This document shows, in pieces, positions 25,195 through 34,299 of a DNA stretch of 64,000 nt. This DNA is from WLND01 sp040398845 (GTDB taxonomy: Bacteria > Actinomycetota > Actinomycetes > S36-B12), in NCBI GenBank assembly GCA_040398845.1, contig JBBATH010000001.1, positions 248,001 to 312,000 on the forward strand, read 5' to 3'. Every line of letters begins with the position of its first letter. Position 1 is the first letter of the stretch. The notes beneath the pieces were generated by a model. That model ran no database searches and had not been told where the DNA came from. It saw only the letters and a list, made by a program, of their open reading frames with translations. The translations under genes and the position numbers were made by a program.

Positions 25195-25938
25195 CTACGA
25201 CCACAGGGCGAGGACGACGAGGGCGCATGTCGTTGAGACTTCGATGGCCGCCCCGAGAACGTCGCCGGTCACCCCGCCAAGCCGTCGCCGGGCGACGACG
25301 ATCACGATGACTGCCGCGACAATTGCGACGATGACGCTGGACGCGCCCGCTGACCCGAGCATGATGTAGGCGGCCGCAGTCGCGATGACCGCCCAGGCTG
25401 CGCAGACGATACGCGGCACCGTCTCGGCGACTGTCGCCCCGAGGCCATCGGAGCGAGCGGCTGTGACCCCCCGCGCGCAGGCCCAGGTGAGCGCCACGCG
25501 AGACGTGACGACGGCCACGAGTATCGCTGCATAGCCGTCGCCGCGGCTCGCGCAGGCTGCGAGCGAACCCGCCTGCAGGAGCAGGGCGAGGACGAGCGTT
25601 ATGACGCCGAAGGGTCCGATATCGGACTTACGTGCGATCTCCAGGGCCTGTGGCGCGGGCCGTCCGCTGCCGAGCGCATCGGCTGTGTCGGCGAGGCCAT
25701 CGAGATGCAGGGCCCGCGTGGCCCAGGCCAGAAGGGTGACGACGAGGACCGCTGCGACAAAGCCTGCCGTCCCGTCGGTGGGCAGGAGGAGCGGCAGCCC
25801 GCAGACGAGGGCGAGCAGGGCGCCGATGATCGGTGCGGCTGAGATGGCGAGACCCGCGGTGCGGCGGCCGGTATCGCGCGGCGCAGGCACGGGCAGTCGG
25901 GTGAGGGTCCCGATGCTGAGCCGGAGCCAGTCAGGCAT
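25195..25938 (-). CDS. cobS: Adenosylcobinamide-GDP ribazoletransferase (cobalamin synthase)
   Basis: The 247-residue polytopic membrane enzyme joins adenosylcobinamide-GDP to alpha-ribazole (phosphate), the last assembly step of the B12 nucleotide loop. The acidic motif HLDGLADTADALGS and several hydrophobic helices are diagnostic. It overlaps cobT by 8 nt and is the last intact gene of the riboswitch-led operon. Confidence 0.92.
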   Translation of the reverse strand: MPDWLRLSIGTLTRLPVPAPRDTGRRTAGLAISAAPIIGALLALVCGLPLLLPTDGTAGFVAAVLVVTLLAWATRALHLDGLADTADALGSGRPAPQALEIARKSDIGPFGVITLVLALLLQAGSLAACASRGDGYAAILVAVVTSRVALTWACARGVTAARSDGLGATVAETVPRIVCAAWAVIATAAAYIMLGSAGASSVIVAIVAAVIVIVVARRRLGGVTGDVLGAAIEVSTTCALVVLALWS

Positions 25939-27049
25939 CGCGCTCGCTCACCCCGGCCTCTCCGAATGTCGCCATCTCGGCGAGGGTCGCGATGGCGGCC
26001 TGCACGATCGGCAGCGCGAGCAGAGCCCCGGTTCCCTCGCCGAGCCGTAGGCCGTAGTCGACGACGGGTTCGAGGTCCATGCGCGAGAGCGCTGCGGCAT
26101 GTGCGGGCTCGGTCGAGCGGTGCCCGGCGAGCCACCAGGACTTGGCCCGGAAGTCCATCCGGTCGGCGACGAGCGCGCATGCACTTGAGATCGTGCCGTC
26201 GAGGATGACAGGCGTGCGTCTGATCGATGCCTGCAGCAGGAACCCGGTCATCGCGGCGAAGTCCGGGCTGCCCACGGTTGCGAGCAGCCGGATCGGATCG
26301 CCGAGGTGTGGCCGGCCGCGGCGCATCGCATCTCGGATCGCAGCGCACTTGCGCATCCAGCCGGCATCGTCGATCCCGGTGCCGAGGCCCGTCACCTTCG
26401 AGGCGTCGAGATTCGACAGGAGTCCGATGAGTGCGGCCGCCGGAGTCGTGTTGCCGATGCCCATGTCGCCGGGGATGAGCAGGTCCGTCCCTCGATCGAT
26501 CTCGTCATCGGCGATGGTGCGCCCAAGGTCGAAGGAGGCGCGCGACTCTTCCAGCGTCATCGCGTCCTCGCGATCGATCGACCCGCTTCCTCGCCGGATC
26601 CGGTGGGCAACCACCTCGGGAGCGATCGCCTCGACGTAGGCAGGGTCGCAGTCGACGCTTATGTCGATGACCCGCACTGTGGCGCCGGCCTCGCGGGCGA
26701 GGACGTTGACGGCCGCGCCACCGGCGACGAAGTTGAGGACCATCTGGGCGGTGACCTCGGGTGGGTATGCAGATGTGCTTGCCGTCTGCGCGACCCCGTG
26801 GTCGCCGACGAAGATGACGACCCGGGGGCGGATAAACCGGTGTGGTGGGCAGGTGCCTTGCACCGATGAGGCCCAGATGCTCAGCTCCTCGAGTCGGCCG
26901 AGCGCACCCGCGGGTTTCGTGAGGATGGCCTGCCGGTCGCGCGCCTCCTGCGCAGCATCCTCGCTCGGCAACTCGACTCGTGGGCGCTCGACTCCCTGGG
27001 GTGTCGAGGCGGCATCGGCAGTCACTTCGCTGTCGCTCATCACGGTCAT
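25931..27049 (-). CDS. cobT: Nicotinate-nucleotide:dimethylbenzimidazole phosphoribosyltransferase
   Basis: The 372-residue enzyme makes alpha-ribazole phosphate from the lower-ligand base. It shows VVIFVGDHGVAQ, the GDMGIGNTTPAAAL phosphate loop and the catalytic Glu in RLGEGTGALLALP. The N-terminal about 30 residues are extra and low in complexity. It overlaps the MBL-CobU gene by 4 nt and cobS by 8 nt. Confidence 0.93.
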   Translation of the reverse strand: MTVMSDSEVTADAASTPQGVERPRVELPSEDAAQEARDRQAILTKPAGALGRLEELSIWASSVQGTCPPHRFIRPRVVIFVGDHGVAQTASTSAYPPEVTAQMVLNFVAGGAAVNVLAREAGATVRVIDISVDCDPAYVEAIAPEVVAHRIRRGSGSIDREDAMTLEESRASFDLGRTIADDEIDRGTDLLIPGDMGIGNTTPAAALIGLLSNLDASKVTGLGTGIDDAGWMRKCAAIRDAMRRGRPHLGDPIRLLATVGSPDFAAMTGFLLQASIRRTPVILDGTISSACALVADRMDFRAKSWWLAGHRSTEPAHAAALSRMDLEPVVDYGLRLGEGTGALLALPIVQAAIATLAEMATFGEAGVSERDA

Positions 27050-28452
27050 CCTGTCTGCGTGGTCGGGAGGGTTCCGAGCGGGAGAGGCCTGCCGGCGACC
27101 ATGAAGGTCACCTCGGTTGATGCCTGCGACAGTCGGCTGTTCGCGATGCCCATGAGGTCGCGAAAGTGCCTCCCGGACGAGGTCGCTGGAACCACACCCT
27201 GGCCTACCTCGTTCGTCACCATGAACACATGGGCCCTTGAGGCGCGAGTCGACTCCGCGAGGGCATCGATGCGGTCGAGGACGTCGATGCGGGCCGCTGC
27301 CGCGACCACCTCGTTAGCCGACCACGCGCCGGCCTCGTCGAGTTGCCGTGTGAGCCACATGCCGACGCAGTCAATGAGGAGCGCATCGCCGGGCCCCGCG
27401 GCGTAGAGAAGCGACTGGACATCGGCGGTCTCGACCGTCGTCCATTCCGGGGGCCGGCGAGCCTGGTGCTCTGCGACCCGCGCCGCCCACTCGGCATCAT
27501 CCTTGCGGCTCTCGCCGGTCGCCACGTAGGTGACGGACGGTTGAAGTCGAGCAAGGGATTCTGCGTAGGTCGACTTGCCGGAACGAACACCCCCAATGAT
27601 GAGGTGGTGGACCGGCTGTCGAGCCACCTTGGTGTCGATGATGGTCAGATCGTCGACGATGCGGACGCCGAGGGGGTGGAGCGCTGCCCTGAGTTCCCGC
27701 TCGGGCGGATTGTGGTGACTGAGGTGGATCGCGATGACATCGGTCGCGTCGGTTATCGCCCCCTCGCATCGAAGGCCCGCGAGCATTGCCGGCAGTGTGG
27801 TGAGGTCAAGGTGGCCGGTGCCGTGATCCTCCTTGAACCCGAAGCTCTCATCGACCAGCATGGTGTCGAACGCCCGTCCGGAGACCTGCGCAGCCTGCTC
27901 GGCGTTGAACGGCCCGGTGTCGGTGGCGTAGAGCAGTGACGTGCCCTCGGGATCGGTGATGTCGTAGAGCACTGCTTCGTCGGCAAGGCTGTCCCCGTTG
28001 CCGTGGCCATGCGCCGCCTGCAGTACCCGGATCACGTAGTCGCCTGACGGGGTTTTCGCATCGATGGTGTCGCCCGCTTGGATGACATGGAATTCGACGG
28101 GTGACGCGGGGCCTACCCAGTGGCGACATCGCTCGATTGCCTCTGCGGGACCGTGCACGTGGAGAAAGGGGAGGCCGGGGATCCACTCTCGCCACAACAG
28201 GAACTCGGGTGCGAGGTGGTCTGGGTGGCCGTGCGTAATGAGGACGTGCGCGACTGTGGCAAGCCCGATTCCAGCGCGGGTCGCGGCATTCGTCGCGGTC
28301 GGGCCGGCGTCGATGAGGAGGACGCCATCGACGAGGGCGGCGCTCGAGGTTCGGGTTCGGCCAGCGGCCCGCTCGGCCTCGCAGGATGCGCAGTGACAGA
28401 AGGGGTTCGGCCAGCCGTCAGCAGAGCCGGTGCCAAGTAGATGGATCCTCAT
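27046..28452 (-). CDS. cobU: Fusion of a metallo-beta-lactamase-fold domain with CobU (adenosylcobinamide kinase/guanylyltransferase)
   Basis: The product is 468 residues. Residues 1 to about 280 are an MBL-fold hydrolase: a PhnP-like Cys cluster PFCHCASCE, the metal site ITHGHPDHL, AHGHGNGD, and the later TDTGPF and HLSHHNPPER. Residues about 283-468 are CobU, with the P-loop IIGGVRSGKSTYAESL and VTNEVGQGVVPA. CobU phosphorylates adenosylcobinamide and converts it to the GDP form for CobS. The fused MBL may supply a phosphatase/esterase step missing from this operon (no CobC is seen); that is inference. It overlaps the ECF S gene and cobT by 4 nt each. Confidence 0.9.
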   Translation of the reverse strand: MRIHLLGTGSADGWPNPFCHCASCEAERAAGRTRTSSAALVDGVLLIDAGPTATNAATRAGIGLATVAHVLITHGHPDHLAPEFLLWREWIPGLPFLHVHGPAEAIERCRHWVGPASPVEFHVIQAGDTIDAKTPSGDYVIRVLQAAHGHGNGDSLADEAVLYDITDPEGTSLLYATDTGPFNAEQAAQVSGRAFDTMLVDESFGFKEDHGTGHLDLTTLPAMLAGLRCEGAITDATDVIAIHLSHHNPPERELRAALHPLGVRIVDDLTIIDTKVARQPVHHLIIGGVRSGKSTYAESLARLQPSVTYVATGESRKDDAEWAARVAEHQARRPPEWTTVETADVQSLLYAAGPGDALLIDCVGMWLTRQLDEAGAWSANEVVAAAARIDVLDRIDALAESTRASRAHVFMVTNEVGQGVVPATSSGRHFRDLMGIANSRLSQASTEVTFMVAGRPLPLGTLPTTQTG

Positions 28453-29279
28453 GAGCGTGTGTCCTGACGACTCGCAGGCTCGAATACTGGCGCTGCATCG
28501 AACGACGCCTTGCGCGAGACCCGCCGAAGCGCGGTGAGCACGGCGGGACCCGCGATGAGAATGAGGGTGACGGTGATCGCCGCCCGCGGGATGTCATACC
28601 CCAGGGAGGTGAGGACCGTGAAGCGCAGCCACGCCATAAGGTTCTCGGCGATTGGCGCTCCTGGTGTGAAGGCGATGGCTTCGGACAGGCCGGCGGTGAA
28701 GGGCCAGAACCACAGGTTGAGGAGAAGGCCGTAGGCGAAGCTCGCGGCTGCGCCGTAGGCAGCGAGGAGGCCGAACTCGCGCTTTCCCCGCACCTGCGGA
28801 AGGAGGCCAGCGCCGAGTCCAACCCAGGCCGCGCCGAGCATCTGGAACGGTAGCCAAGGCCCGACTCCGCCGGTGAGCAGAGCCGAGGAAAAAAGCGAGA
28901 CGGCTCCGAGCGCAAAACCGAATCCGGGGCCGAGAGCGCGGCCGCCGAGAACCAGGATGAACCAGATCGGTTCAAGCCCCGCTGTCCCCCCGCCGAGCGG
29001 CCGCAGGGCCGACACGACAGCAGCTAGCACCCCGAGCAGCGCGATCGCCTTTGCATCCATGCCCTTGTCGGTGAACTGGGCGAGCACGACGGCGAGCAGG
29101 AGGGGGATGACGATGGCGAAGATCCAGGGGGCATCGCCCGCATGGGCGATCGCGGTGGAATCAGGCGCGGCGATGAGGGGCCATCCGAACGCTACGACCC
29201 CGACGAGCGAGGTCGCGATGATCGCGATCATCGAACGGATGCCGAGGCGAACCGCCGGAGTCGGAATGCTCATGGTCAT
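28449..29279 (-). CDS. ECF transporter S component (probable cobalamin/corrinoid binder)
   Basis: The 276-residue integral membrane protein has about six hydrophobic helices (SMIAIIATSLVGVVAFGWPL, FAIVIPLLLAVVLAQF, LGVLAAVVSALRPLGGG, and others). GGGTAGLEPIWFILVLGGRAL and GGVGPWLPFQMLGAAWVGLG are typical of the S subunits of energy-coupling-factor importers. Specificity is inferred from the cobalamin riboswitch and the cob genes downstream, as in CbrT-type transporters, not from the sequence. It overlaps the double ATPase gene and cobU by 4 nt. Confidence 0.85.
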   Translation of the reverse strand: MTMSIPTPAVRLGIRSMIAIIATSLVGVVAFGWPLIAAPDSTAIAHAGDAPWIFAIVIPLLLAVVLAQFTDKGMDAKAIALLGVLAAVVSALRPLGGGTAGLEPIWFILVLGGRALGPGFGFALGAVSLFSSALLTGGVGPWLPFQMLGAAWVGLGAGLLPQVRGKREFGLLAAYGAAASFAYGLLLNLWFWPFTAGLSEAIAFTPGAPIAENLMAWLRFTVLTSLGYDIPRAAITVTLILIAGPAVLTALRRVSRKASFDAAPVFEPASRQDTRS

Positions 29280-30934
29280 CCGACGGCATCCCCGCTTGTC
29301 GGGGCGTGTGAGCGCAGGAGGAGTGGGCCGATGGCAGCGACGACGTCTGAGACGGTGAGCCAGGGTTCAGGCGCCAGCACCTTCGCGACCTGCGGCGCGA
29401 ACATGGGGGAGGAGATGACGACATCGGCGGTGGATCCGTCCGCGACGATCTCCCCCTCGGCGAGCACGACGACGCGCGTGGCGACCTCTGCCGCGAGCTC
29501 GACGTCGTGGGTCGCGAGCATGATGCCGTGGCCGGCCCTCGCGAGATCGCGCAGCACCTCGACGAGGCGGGCCTTCGTGGGGTAATCGAGGCCGCGGGTT
29601 GGCTCGTCGAGCAGCAGCAGCGGCGGGCGGGCGGCGAGGATGACGGCCAGCGCGAGGAGCAGCCGCTGACCCTCGGAGAGGTCGCGCGGGTGCGTCGTGT
29701 AAACGACGTCGGGGGCGAGGAGGGCGAGCAGCGCCCGGGTCGTGCCGTGGTCGGCGCCTGCATCCCGGTCGGCCGCCCGGCACTCGTCGGCGACAGTGGT
29801 CGCCTCGAGGAGGTCGCCGGGCTCCTGGGGGACGAGCCCGACGGCATGGACGAGTTCGGCGCCGCGCAGGGTTCGGGGGTCCTTGCCACCGGTGAGGATG
29901 GACCCCCCGGCGCTCGCCCGCAAGCCGACGATCGCGCTCAGGAGGGTTGACTTTCCGGCGCCGTTGCGGCCCATGAGCGCCACCACCTCGCCGCCCCGGA
30001 TCGTGAGTGACACCGACCGGAGGGCTGGCCGCTGCCCGTATCGGACGGTGAGGTCGGTGGCTTCGACGAGTGCCTCGCTCCCCAGTTCACCGTCGATTGC
30101 TCGCAGGGGAGGGGTGTGGCCAACAAGGAGATTGCGCAGCGGCCCGGCCGCTCGACGGGCATCGCGCACGGTTAGCGGAAGCGGGCTCCAGCCAGCGAGC
30201 CGGCCGAGCTCGACGACGGGAGGAGCAATGGGTGCCAAGCGCATCACCTCGGCGGGGGTCCCGATGACGAGCGGCTGGGCATCCCCCGGGACGACGATCA
30301 CTCGGTCAGCGAACTGCACGACGCGCTCGAGGCGGTGCTCGGCAAGGACGACGGTGACGCCGAGATCGTGCACGAGCCGCTGGAGCGCGGCGAGTACCTC
30401 CTCGGCCGCGCCGGGGTCGAGCGCGGAGGTCGGCTCGTCGAGCACGAGGACCTTGGGATGGGAGGTGAGGACAGCGCCGATCGACACACGCTGCTGCTGC
30501 CCCGCGGACAGCGACAGGAGGGGCCGGCTGCGCAGGTCATTGAGCCCGAGGAGGTCGAGGGTCTCCTCGACCCGGCGGCGCATGACGTCGGGCGCGAGGC
30601 CGAGGCACTCCATCCCATAGGCGAGTTCCTCCTCGACGGTGTCGGCGACGAACCCGCTCGACGGGTCCTGCGGCACCACGCCGACGAGGTCGGCAAGCTC
30701 GCGTGGCGGATGGGTGGCGGTATCGCGTCCATCGACGAGGATGCGGCCGCTAAGGGTGCCACCGGTGAAGTGCGGAACGAGGCCGTTCATTGCCCGCAAA
30801 AGCGTCGTCTTACCGCTGCCTGTCCGGCCGACAACGAGGACAAGCTCGCCTTCGTCCAGGCGGAGGTTGACGTTGCTGAGAGCCGGCCGCGTCGCGCCGG
30901 AGTAGGTGATGGTGACGTCCTCGAAGCGGATCAT
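29276..30934 (-). CDS. Double ECF ABC ATPase (fused A and A' subunits)
   Basis: The 552-residue protein contains two complete ABC ATPase domains. The first has Walker A GRTGSGKTTLL, signature LSAGQQQRVSIGAVL and Walker B VLVLDEPTSALD. The second has GRNGAGKSTLL, LSEGQRLLLALAVIL and LLLLDEPTRGLD. It energises the ECF importer with the T and S proteins encoded on either side. ATG 30934 (MIRFEDV) overlaps the T-component stop by 4 nt; the longer frame runs through the T gene. Confidence 0.93.
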   Translation of the reverse strand: MIRFEDVTITYSGATRPALSNVNLRLDEGELVLVVGRTGSGKTTLLRAMNGLVPHFTGGTLSGRILVDGRDTATHPPRELADLVGVVPQDPSSGFVADTVEEELAYGMECLGLAPDVMRRRVEETLDLLGLNDLRSRPLLSLSAGQQQRVSIGAVLTSHPKVLVLDEPTSALDPGAAEEVLAALQRLVHDLGVTVVLAEHRLERVVQFADRVIVVPGDAQPLVIGTPAEVMRLAPIAPPVVELGRLAGWSPLPLTVRDARRAAGPLRNLLVGHTPPLRAIDGELGSEALVEATDLTVRYGQRPALRSVSLTIRGGEVVALMGRNGAGKSTLLSAIVGLRASAGGSILTGGKDPRTLRGAELVHAVGLVPQEPGDLLEATTVADECRAADRDAGADHGTTRALLALLAPDVVYTTHPRDLSEGQRLLLALAVILAARPPLLLLDEPTRGLDYPTKARLVEVLRDLARAGHGIMLATHDVELAAEVATRVVVLAEGEIVADGSTADVVISSPMFAPQVAKVLAPEPWLTVSDVVAAIGPLLLRSHAPTSGDAVG

Positions 30935-32076
30935 CGGGCCACCTGCCACTCGGGTTCCTCGGTTCTCGCAAGGACGACCGCTACCGGGATCGGTGGGGCG
31001 GTGAACGCGGGGGTGATTGCCGCGACGATCCCGATGAGTCCAAGGACCGGCAGGGCCGGCCACGCCGGCGGGTCGAAGGCAGTGTCAAGTGACGTGGGCA
31101 TCCACCACCGGGCGGCAAGGAAGCATGCCGCGGCGAGGATTCCGGCTCCCGCGACAAGCCACTCCGGCGTCCACCATGGGTCAGGACGGTAGCGGGTGCG
31201 AACCGAGCCGCGGGCCGACCACGTGATCGCCGTGACGCAGGCAATGACCCCGAATGCGAGCATCGGAGCGTCCATGAGGAGGGGAGAGCCGGCAGCGACG
31301 AGACCGTAACTGCCGATGCAGGCGGCAACGAGGCCGATGAGCAGGAGGGCTGCCGAGCCCTTGCGCTGCGATGCACTCTGGGATCCTCGGCGACCGTAGC
31401 CGCGCGAGTCCATCGCCGCGGCCAACGTCACTGAGCGATCGAGCGCCCCCTCGAATACCGGCATTGCGGCGCCAGCGATCGCGCGCACACCTTTGGTGGG
31501 GCGCCCGCGAAGATGGCGGGCGGACCGCACCCGCGTCACGTCGATAACGAGTTGCGGGGTGAAGGTGAGGGCGACGACGACGCTCACGCCGACCTCGTAC
31601 AAGGCCGCTGGGACCGACTTCAGCAGCCGGCTCGGCGAGGCGAGGGAGTTGGCGGCGCCGATGCATACGAGGATCGTCGCGAGCCTCAGACCGTCGTAGA
31701 AGGCCATGAGGATGCTCTCGAGCATGACATCGCCGCCGAGCCGCACGCCGGCGAGCCACGGGGGCAGCGCGATCCCGGGCAGGGGGAGCAGGACGGTCGT
31801 ACCCAGCGCCGCGCCGAACATCACCTGGATGAGGACCCGCACGGTCACGACGATGATGCCGAGCCGCAGGAAGAACCCGAATGACCGGGCCCAGGGGGCC
31901 TCGGGCTTGCGCGCGGAGACCACGAATGCCGCGACGGCAATGATGAGGAGGAGGAGCAGCGGGTTCGTCGTGCGACTGGCGGCGGTGGCAAGGCCAAGGG
32001 CCCACGCCCACCAGGCACCGGGGTGCAGCCAGCGCGGCAGGGCGCCGGCACCCACCTGCCAGCGCGCGCCGGTCAT
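30931..32076 (-). CDS. ECF transporter T component (CbiQ-like)
   Basis: The 381-residue membrane protein begins with KxHPG-like LPRWLHPGAWWAWALG, typical of CbiQ/EcfT. Its coupling-helix region has the Ala-Arg motifs SARHLRGRPTKG and MDSRGYGRRG, which dock into the ATPases. The C-terminal third (from about 260) adds further membrane helices beyond the usual T subunit. The ATG overlaps the upstream stop by 4 nt. Confidence 0.88.
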   Translation of the reverse strand: MTGARWQVGAGALPRWLHPGAWWAWALGLATAASRTTNPLLLLLIIAVAAFVVSARKPEAPWARSFGFFLRLGIIVVTVRVLIQVMFGAALGTTVLLPLPGIALPPWLAGVRLGGDVMLESILMAFYDGLRLATILVCIGAANSLASPSRLLKSVPAALYEVGVSVVVALTFTPQLVIDVTRVRSARHLRGRPTKGVRAIAGAAMPVFEGALDRSVTLAAAMDSRGYGRRGSQSASQRKGSAALLLIGLVAACIGSYGLVAAGSPLLMDAPMLAFGVIACVTAITWSARGSVRTRYRPDPWWTPEWLVAGAGILAAACFLAARWWMPTSLDTAFDPPAWPALPVLGLIGIVAAITPAFTAPPIPVAVVLARTEEPEWQVAR

Positions 32077-32795
32077 GGTCGTCCGCGCCCCCGCCAGGCG
32101 AGGAAGCCGAGGACCGCCGCAACGAGCACGGCGAGCCCGGTGATGATGGGTCCGGCCGATGGCGCTGACTCGGGCGCCATGACGAGGGACCCGGGCTCCG
32201 GCAGGACGTTCGACAAAGCGCCCTCCGTCGACATTCCGGTGCTCGCCACGGGGCGATCCTCGACGAGTTCTGCGCACTCGGCCAGCGGGTACCCCGCAAT
32301 CCCGCAGATGAGCCCGTCGCCGACCCGCACGTCGGTGATCGACCGAAGAAGTTCGTAGCCGGTGGCCCCCTGCTCCCCGACGACGCACGTGCTGATGTCG
32401 ACCGGGTAACGATCGCCATCAGGTGCGTCCTGCGGACTTCCGAAGTCGATCGCAAGCGCCACCCGCTTCACCCCGGGCTGAGGCGCCGTGCCGCCGCAGA
32501 TCGAATCGAAGGCGGTGGCTGGGTTGGTCTCGGGGGCATCGCCAGCGGAGCCCGCGGCAGAGGTGATGGCGAAGCGCCAGCCCTCGACCGAGCCGTCGAC
32601 CGGCACAGCTGAGGCTGGTCCTAGGGTCGCGAATCGCCAGGCGCCTTCGGTAACCGACCAGTAGGTCCAGTAGCGGTAGGCGGTATCCGCCCGGGCGGCA
32701 GGGGCAAGCGCCAGCATCGCGGTGGCGCTGGCGATTGCCAACACGATCGCGAGCACGGTGCTCTTTATGACTGCCGCCCGGGTGGAATACCGCAT
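32073..32795 (-). CDS. Secreted, C-terminally membrane-anchored protein of the B12 operon
   Basis: The product is 240 residues with a signal peptide (ending AARADTAYRYW), a soluble domain (YRYWTYWSVTEGAWRFATLG, RVALAIDFGSPQDAP, GYELLRSITDVRVGDGLICGI with several Cys) and one C-terminal helix followed by RGRGRP, so it should be tethered outside the membrane. It resembles the small secreted protein that accompanies this ECF operon in other actinobacteria, as I recall it. Whether it is equivalent to the C-terminal domain of transcobalamin-like proteins (DUF4430) is not clear from sequence alone. The start overlaps the previous stop by 1 nt. Confidence 0.7.
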   Translation of the reverse strand: MRYSTRAAVIKSTVLAIVLAIASATAMLALAPAARADTAYRYWTYWSVTEGAWRFATLGPASAVPVDGSVEGWRFAITSAAGSAGDAPETNPATAFDSICGGTAPQPGVKRVALAIDFGSPQDAPDGDRYPVDISTCVVGEQGATGYELLRSITDVRVGDGLICGIAGYPLAECAELVEDRPVASTGMSTEGALSNVLPEPGSLVMAPESAPSAGPIITGLAVLVAAVLGFLAWRGRGRP

Positions 32796-33868
32796 CAGCG
32801 CTGGCTGCCCTGAAGTGCCGTGACGAGGTTGATCCCGCCGAATGACTTCGGATTCTTACCCGTGGCCTCGCTCACCATGAGCAGGAGGCCGAGTGCGGCC
32901 GGGACGGCGACGCCGTCCTTCTCGGCGAAGGCGCGCGCGTTGGCAGCGAGGGTCGACGTTGCCTTGGCTACCGCAGGCTTGCCGTACCCGGCTGCGACGA
33001 ACGCCATCACGGTTGAGGCTGTCGAGGTGTAGTCGGGTCCGCTGCCGAATGACGAGTCGAGCGCACCCTTGGCCAGGATGCGCGAGCTGAGGTAGCTGGC
33101 GACCTTGCGGCCCGTGGTGCCCGAGCAGGCAGGCGAGCCGGCCAACTTCTGCGGGCCTGTCACCGGAATTGCGGCGGTGAGGCCGAGGAGGCCTTGCGAG
33201 CTCGCCGATCCGTCCGGCTTGGCGTCCTTCTGGTAGCTGAGGCCGCCGCCGTCGGCGGATCCGCACGGGGCGACGAGCGTTGCTAGGAACTTATTCGCCG
33301 CAACGTAGGCGGGCACCTTGAAGTTCGGGGCCGAGGTCATCACTGCGGCAAGCGCGAGTCCGGTCGAGTTCGCGTCTGAGGCCCCGCCCGGAAAGTAGGG
33401 CCAGCCACCATCCTTTAATTGCTGCTTGCCGAGCCATAGCCCGGCTCGCGCCGCAGCGTTGGTCACCTTGATGATCGTGGCCGCCGGCGCCGCGCCTGAT
33501 TCGTTGATTACCGTGAACGCGGAGATCGCGGCGGCGGTCGAGTTGGTGTCGGGGCCGGTCGAGGTTGCCGGGTCGCTGGGCGCGCACGGTGCGGCGAGGT
33601 CGGATCGGTAGGCCTGGAAGGAGCCGTCGGCGCACTGCTGGTTCAGCAGCCAGTCGATGGCGGGCGCGCTCGGCTTCACGCCGACGGACGTTAGCCCGAG
33701 AATGGCGAGGGACTGGCGAAAGACTCCGTCGTAGGTTGGGTCGGATGCGCCGTAGAGGCCGGTGGTTGACGATGGAGCGGCTTGGGCGGTCGCCTGCCCT
33801 AGCGACATGAGGGAGAACGAGGCGGCTGCCCCGGCGGCGACGAATCTGATGGCGTTGTGCTTGGTCAT
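32795..33868 (-). CDS. Secreted alpha/alpha-repeat protein, transcobalamin/prenyltransferase-like
   Basis: The product is 357 residues. A signal peptide (MTKHNAIRFVAAG, cleavage near AQA-APS) precedes repeats of the squalene cyclase/prenyltransferase alpha-toroid type: IDWLLNQQCADGSFQAYRSD, LWLGKQQLKDGGWPYFPGG with DANSTGLALAAV, and DSSFGSGPDYTSTASTVMAF. The same toroid forms the cobalamin-binding domain of animal transcobalamin and intrinsic factor. As the first gene behind the cobalamin riboswitch and beside an ECF importer, it is a good candidate for an extracytoplasmic corrinoid-binding protein (inference). ATG 33868 follows AAGAAAGGGAACGTC. Confidence 0.85.
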   Translation of the reverse strand: MTKHNAIRFVAAGAAASFSLMSLGQATAQAAPSSTTGLYGASDPTYDGVFRQSLAILGLTSVGVKPSAPAIDWLLNQQCADGSFQAYRSDLAAPCAPSDPATSTGPDTNSTAAAISAFTVINESGAAPAATIIKVTNAAARAGLWLGKQQLKDGGWPYFPGGASDANSTGLALAAVMTSAPNFKVPAYVAANKFLATLVAPCGSADGGGLSYQKDAKPDGSASSQGLLGLTAAIPVTGPQKLAGSPACSGTTGRKVASYLSSRILAKGALDSSFGSGPDYTSTASTVMAFVAAGYGKPAVAKATSTLAANARAFAEKDGVAVPAALGLLLMVSEATGKNPKSFGGINLVTALQGSQR

Positions 33869-33959
33869 GACGTTCCCTTTCTTGGGAGAGCAGCCGGGAC
33901 AAATACCCGCGCCGCCTCCGAAAGAACGCCCCTCGCCCGTGGCTAGGCGAAGACGCCTA

Positions 33960-34125
33960 TGACCGCATGCAAGGGGAGACCGGGGGTGACCCGGGCTCCG
34001 CACCGTTACCTCGACGGATGGAGCCGCTCGCGTTCGTCAGGTAATCCGACTTGCCCTTACGGGCTCACGGTTGCGGGACAGCGCCGGATTTGCACCGGCT
34101 TCCCCTGATTCGATCGCGTGGATGA
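33960..34125 (-). promoter_or_regulatory. Cobalamin riboswitch (AdoCbl aptamer) in the leader of the B12 uptake operon
   Basis: Read on the minus strand, the leader contains the B12-box core GGTGCAAATCCGGCGC, then TGTCCCGCAACCGTGA and, further on, GTCGGATTACCTG, the conserved elements of the cobalamin riboswitch in the right order. The aptamer lies about 90 nt before the ATG at 33868. I see no run of U after a hairpin before the start, so control of translation start seems more likely than termination. Cobalamin should shut down the downstream transport and CobU/T/S genes. Boundaries are approximate. The rest of the leader down to the plus-strand gene at 34300 shows nothing else I can name. 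Confidence 0.95.
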
Positions 34126-34299
34126 AGTTGTGACGAGATCAGATCACGTTTGGCACGCGATGTCAAAGGTTGGATCCGTGAGTGACCAATCCTTGGGCGT
34201 CGCCCCGTACCGCCTAGTCTTCTCGAAGAGGACCGATATTTCGGACTCACCCGGCCCTAGGCTTATCCGCACTTGCGACCCACCCGACAAGGAGATGAC

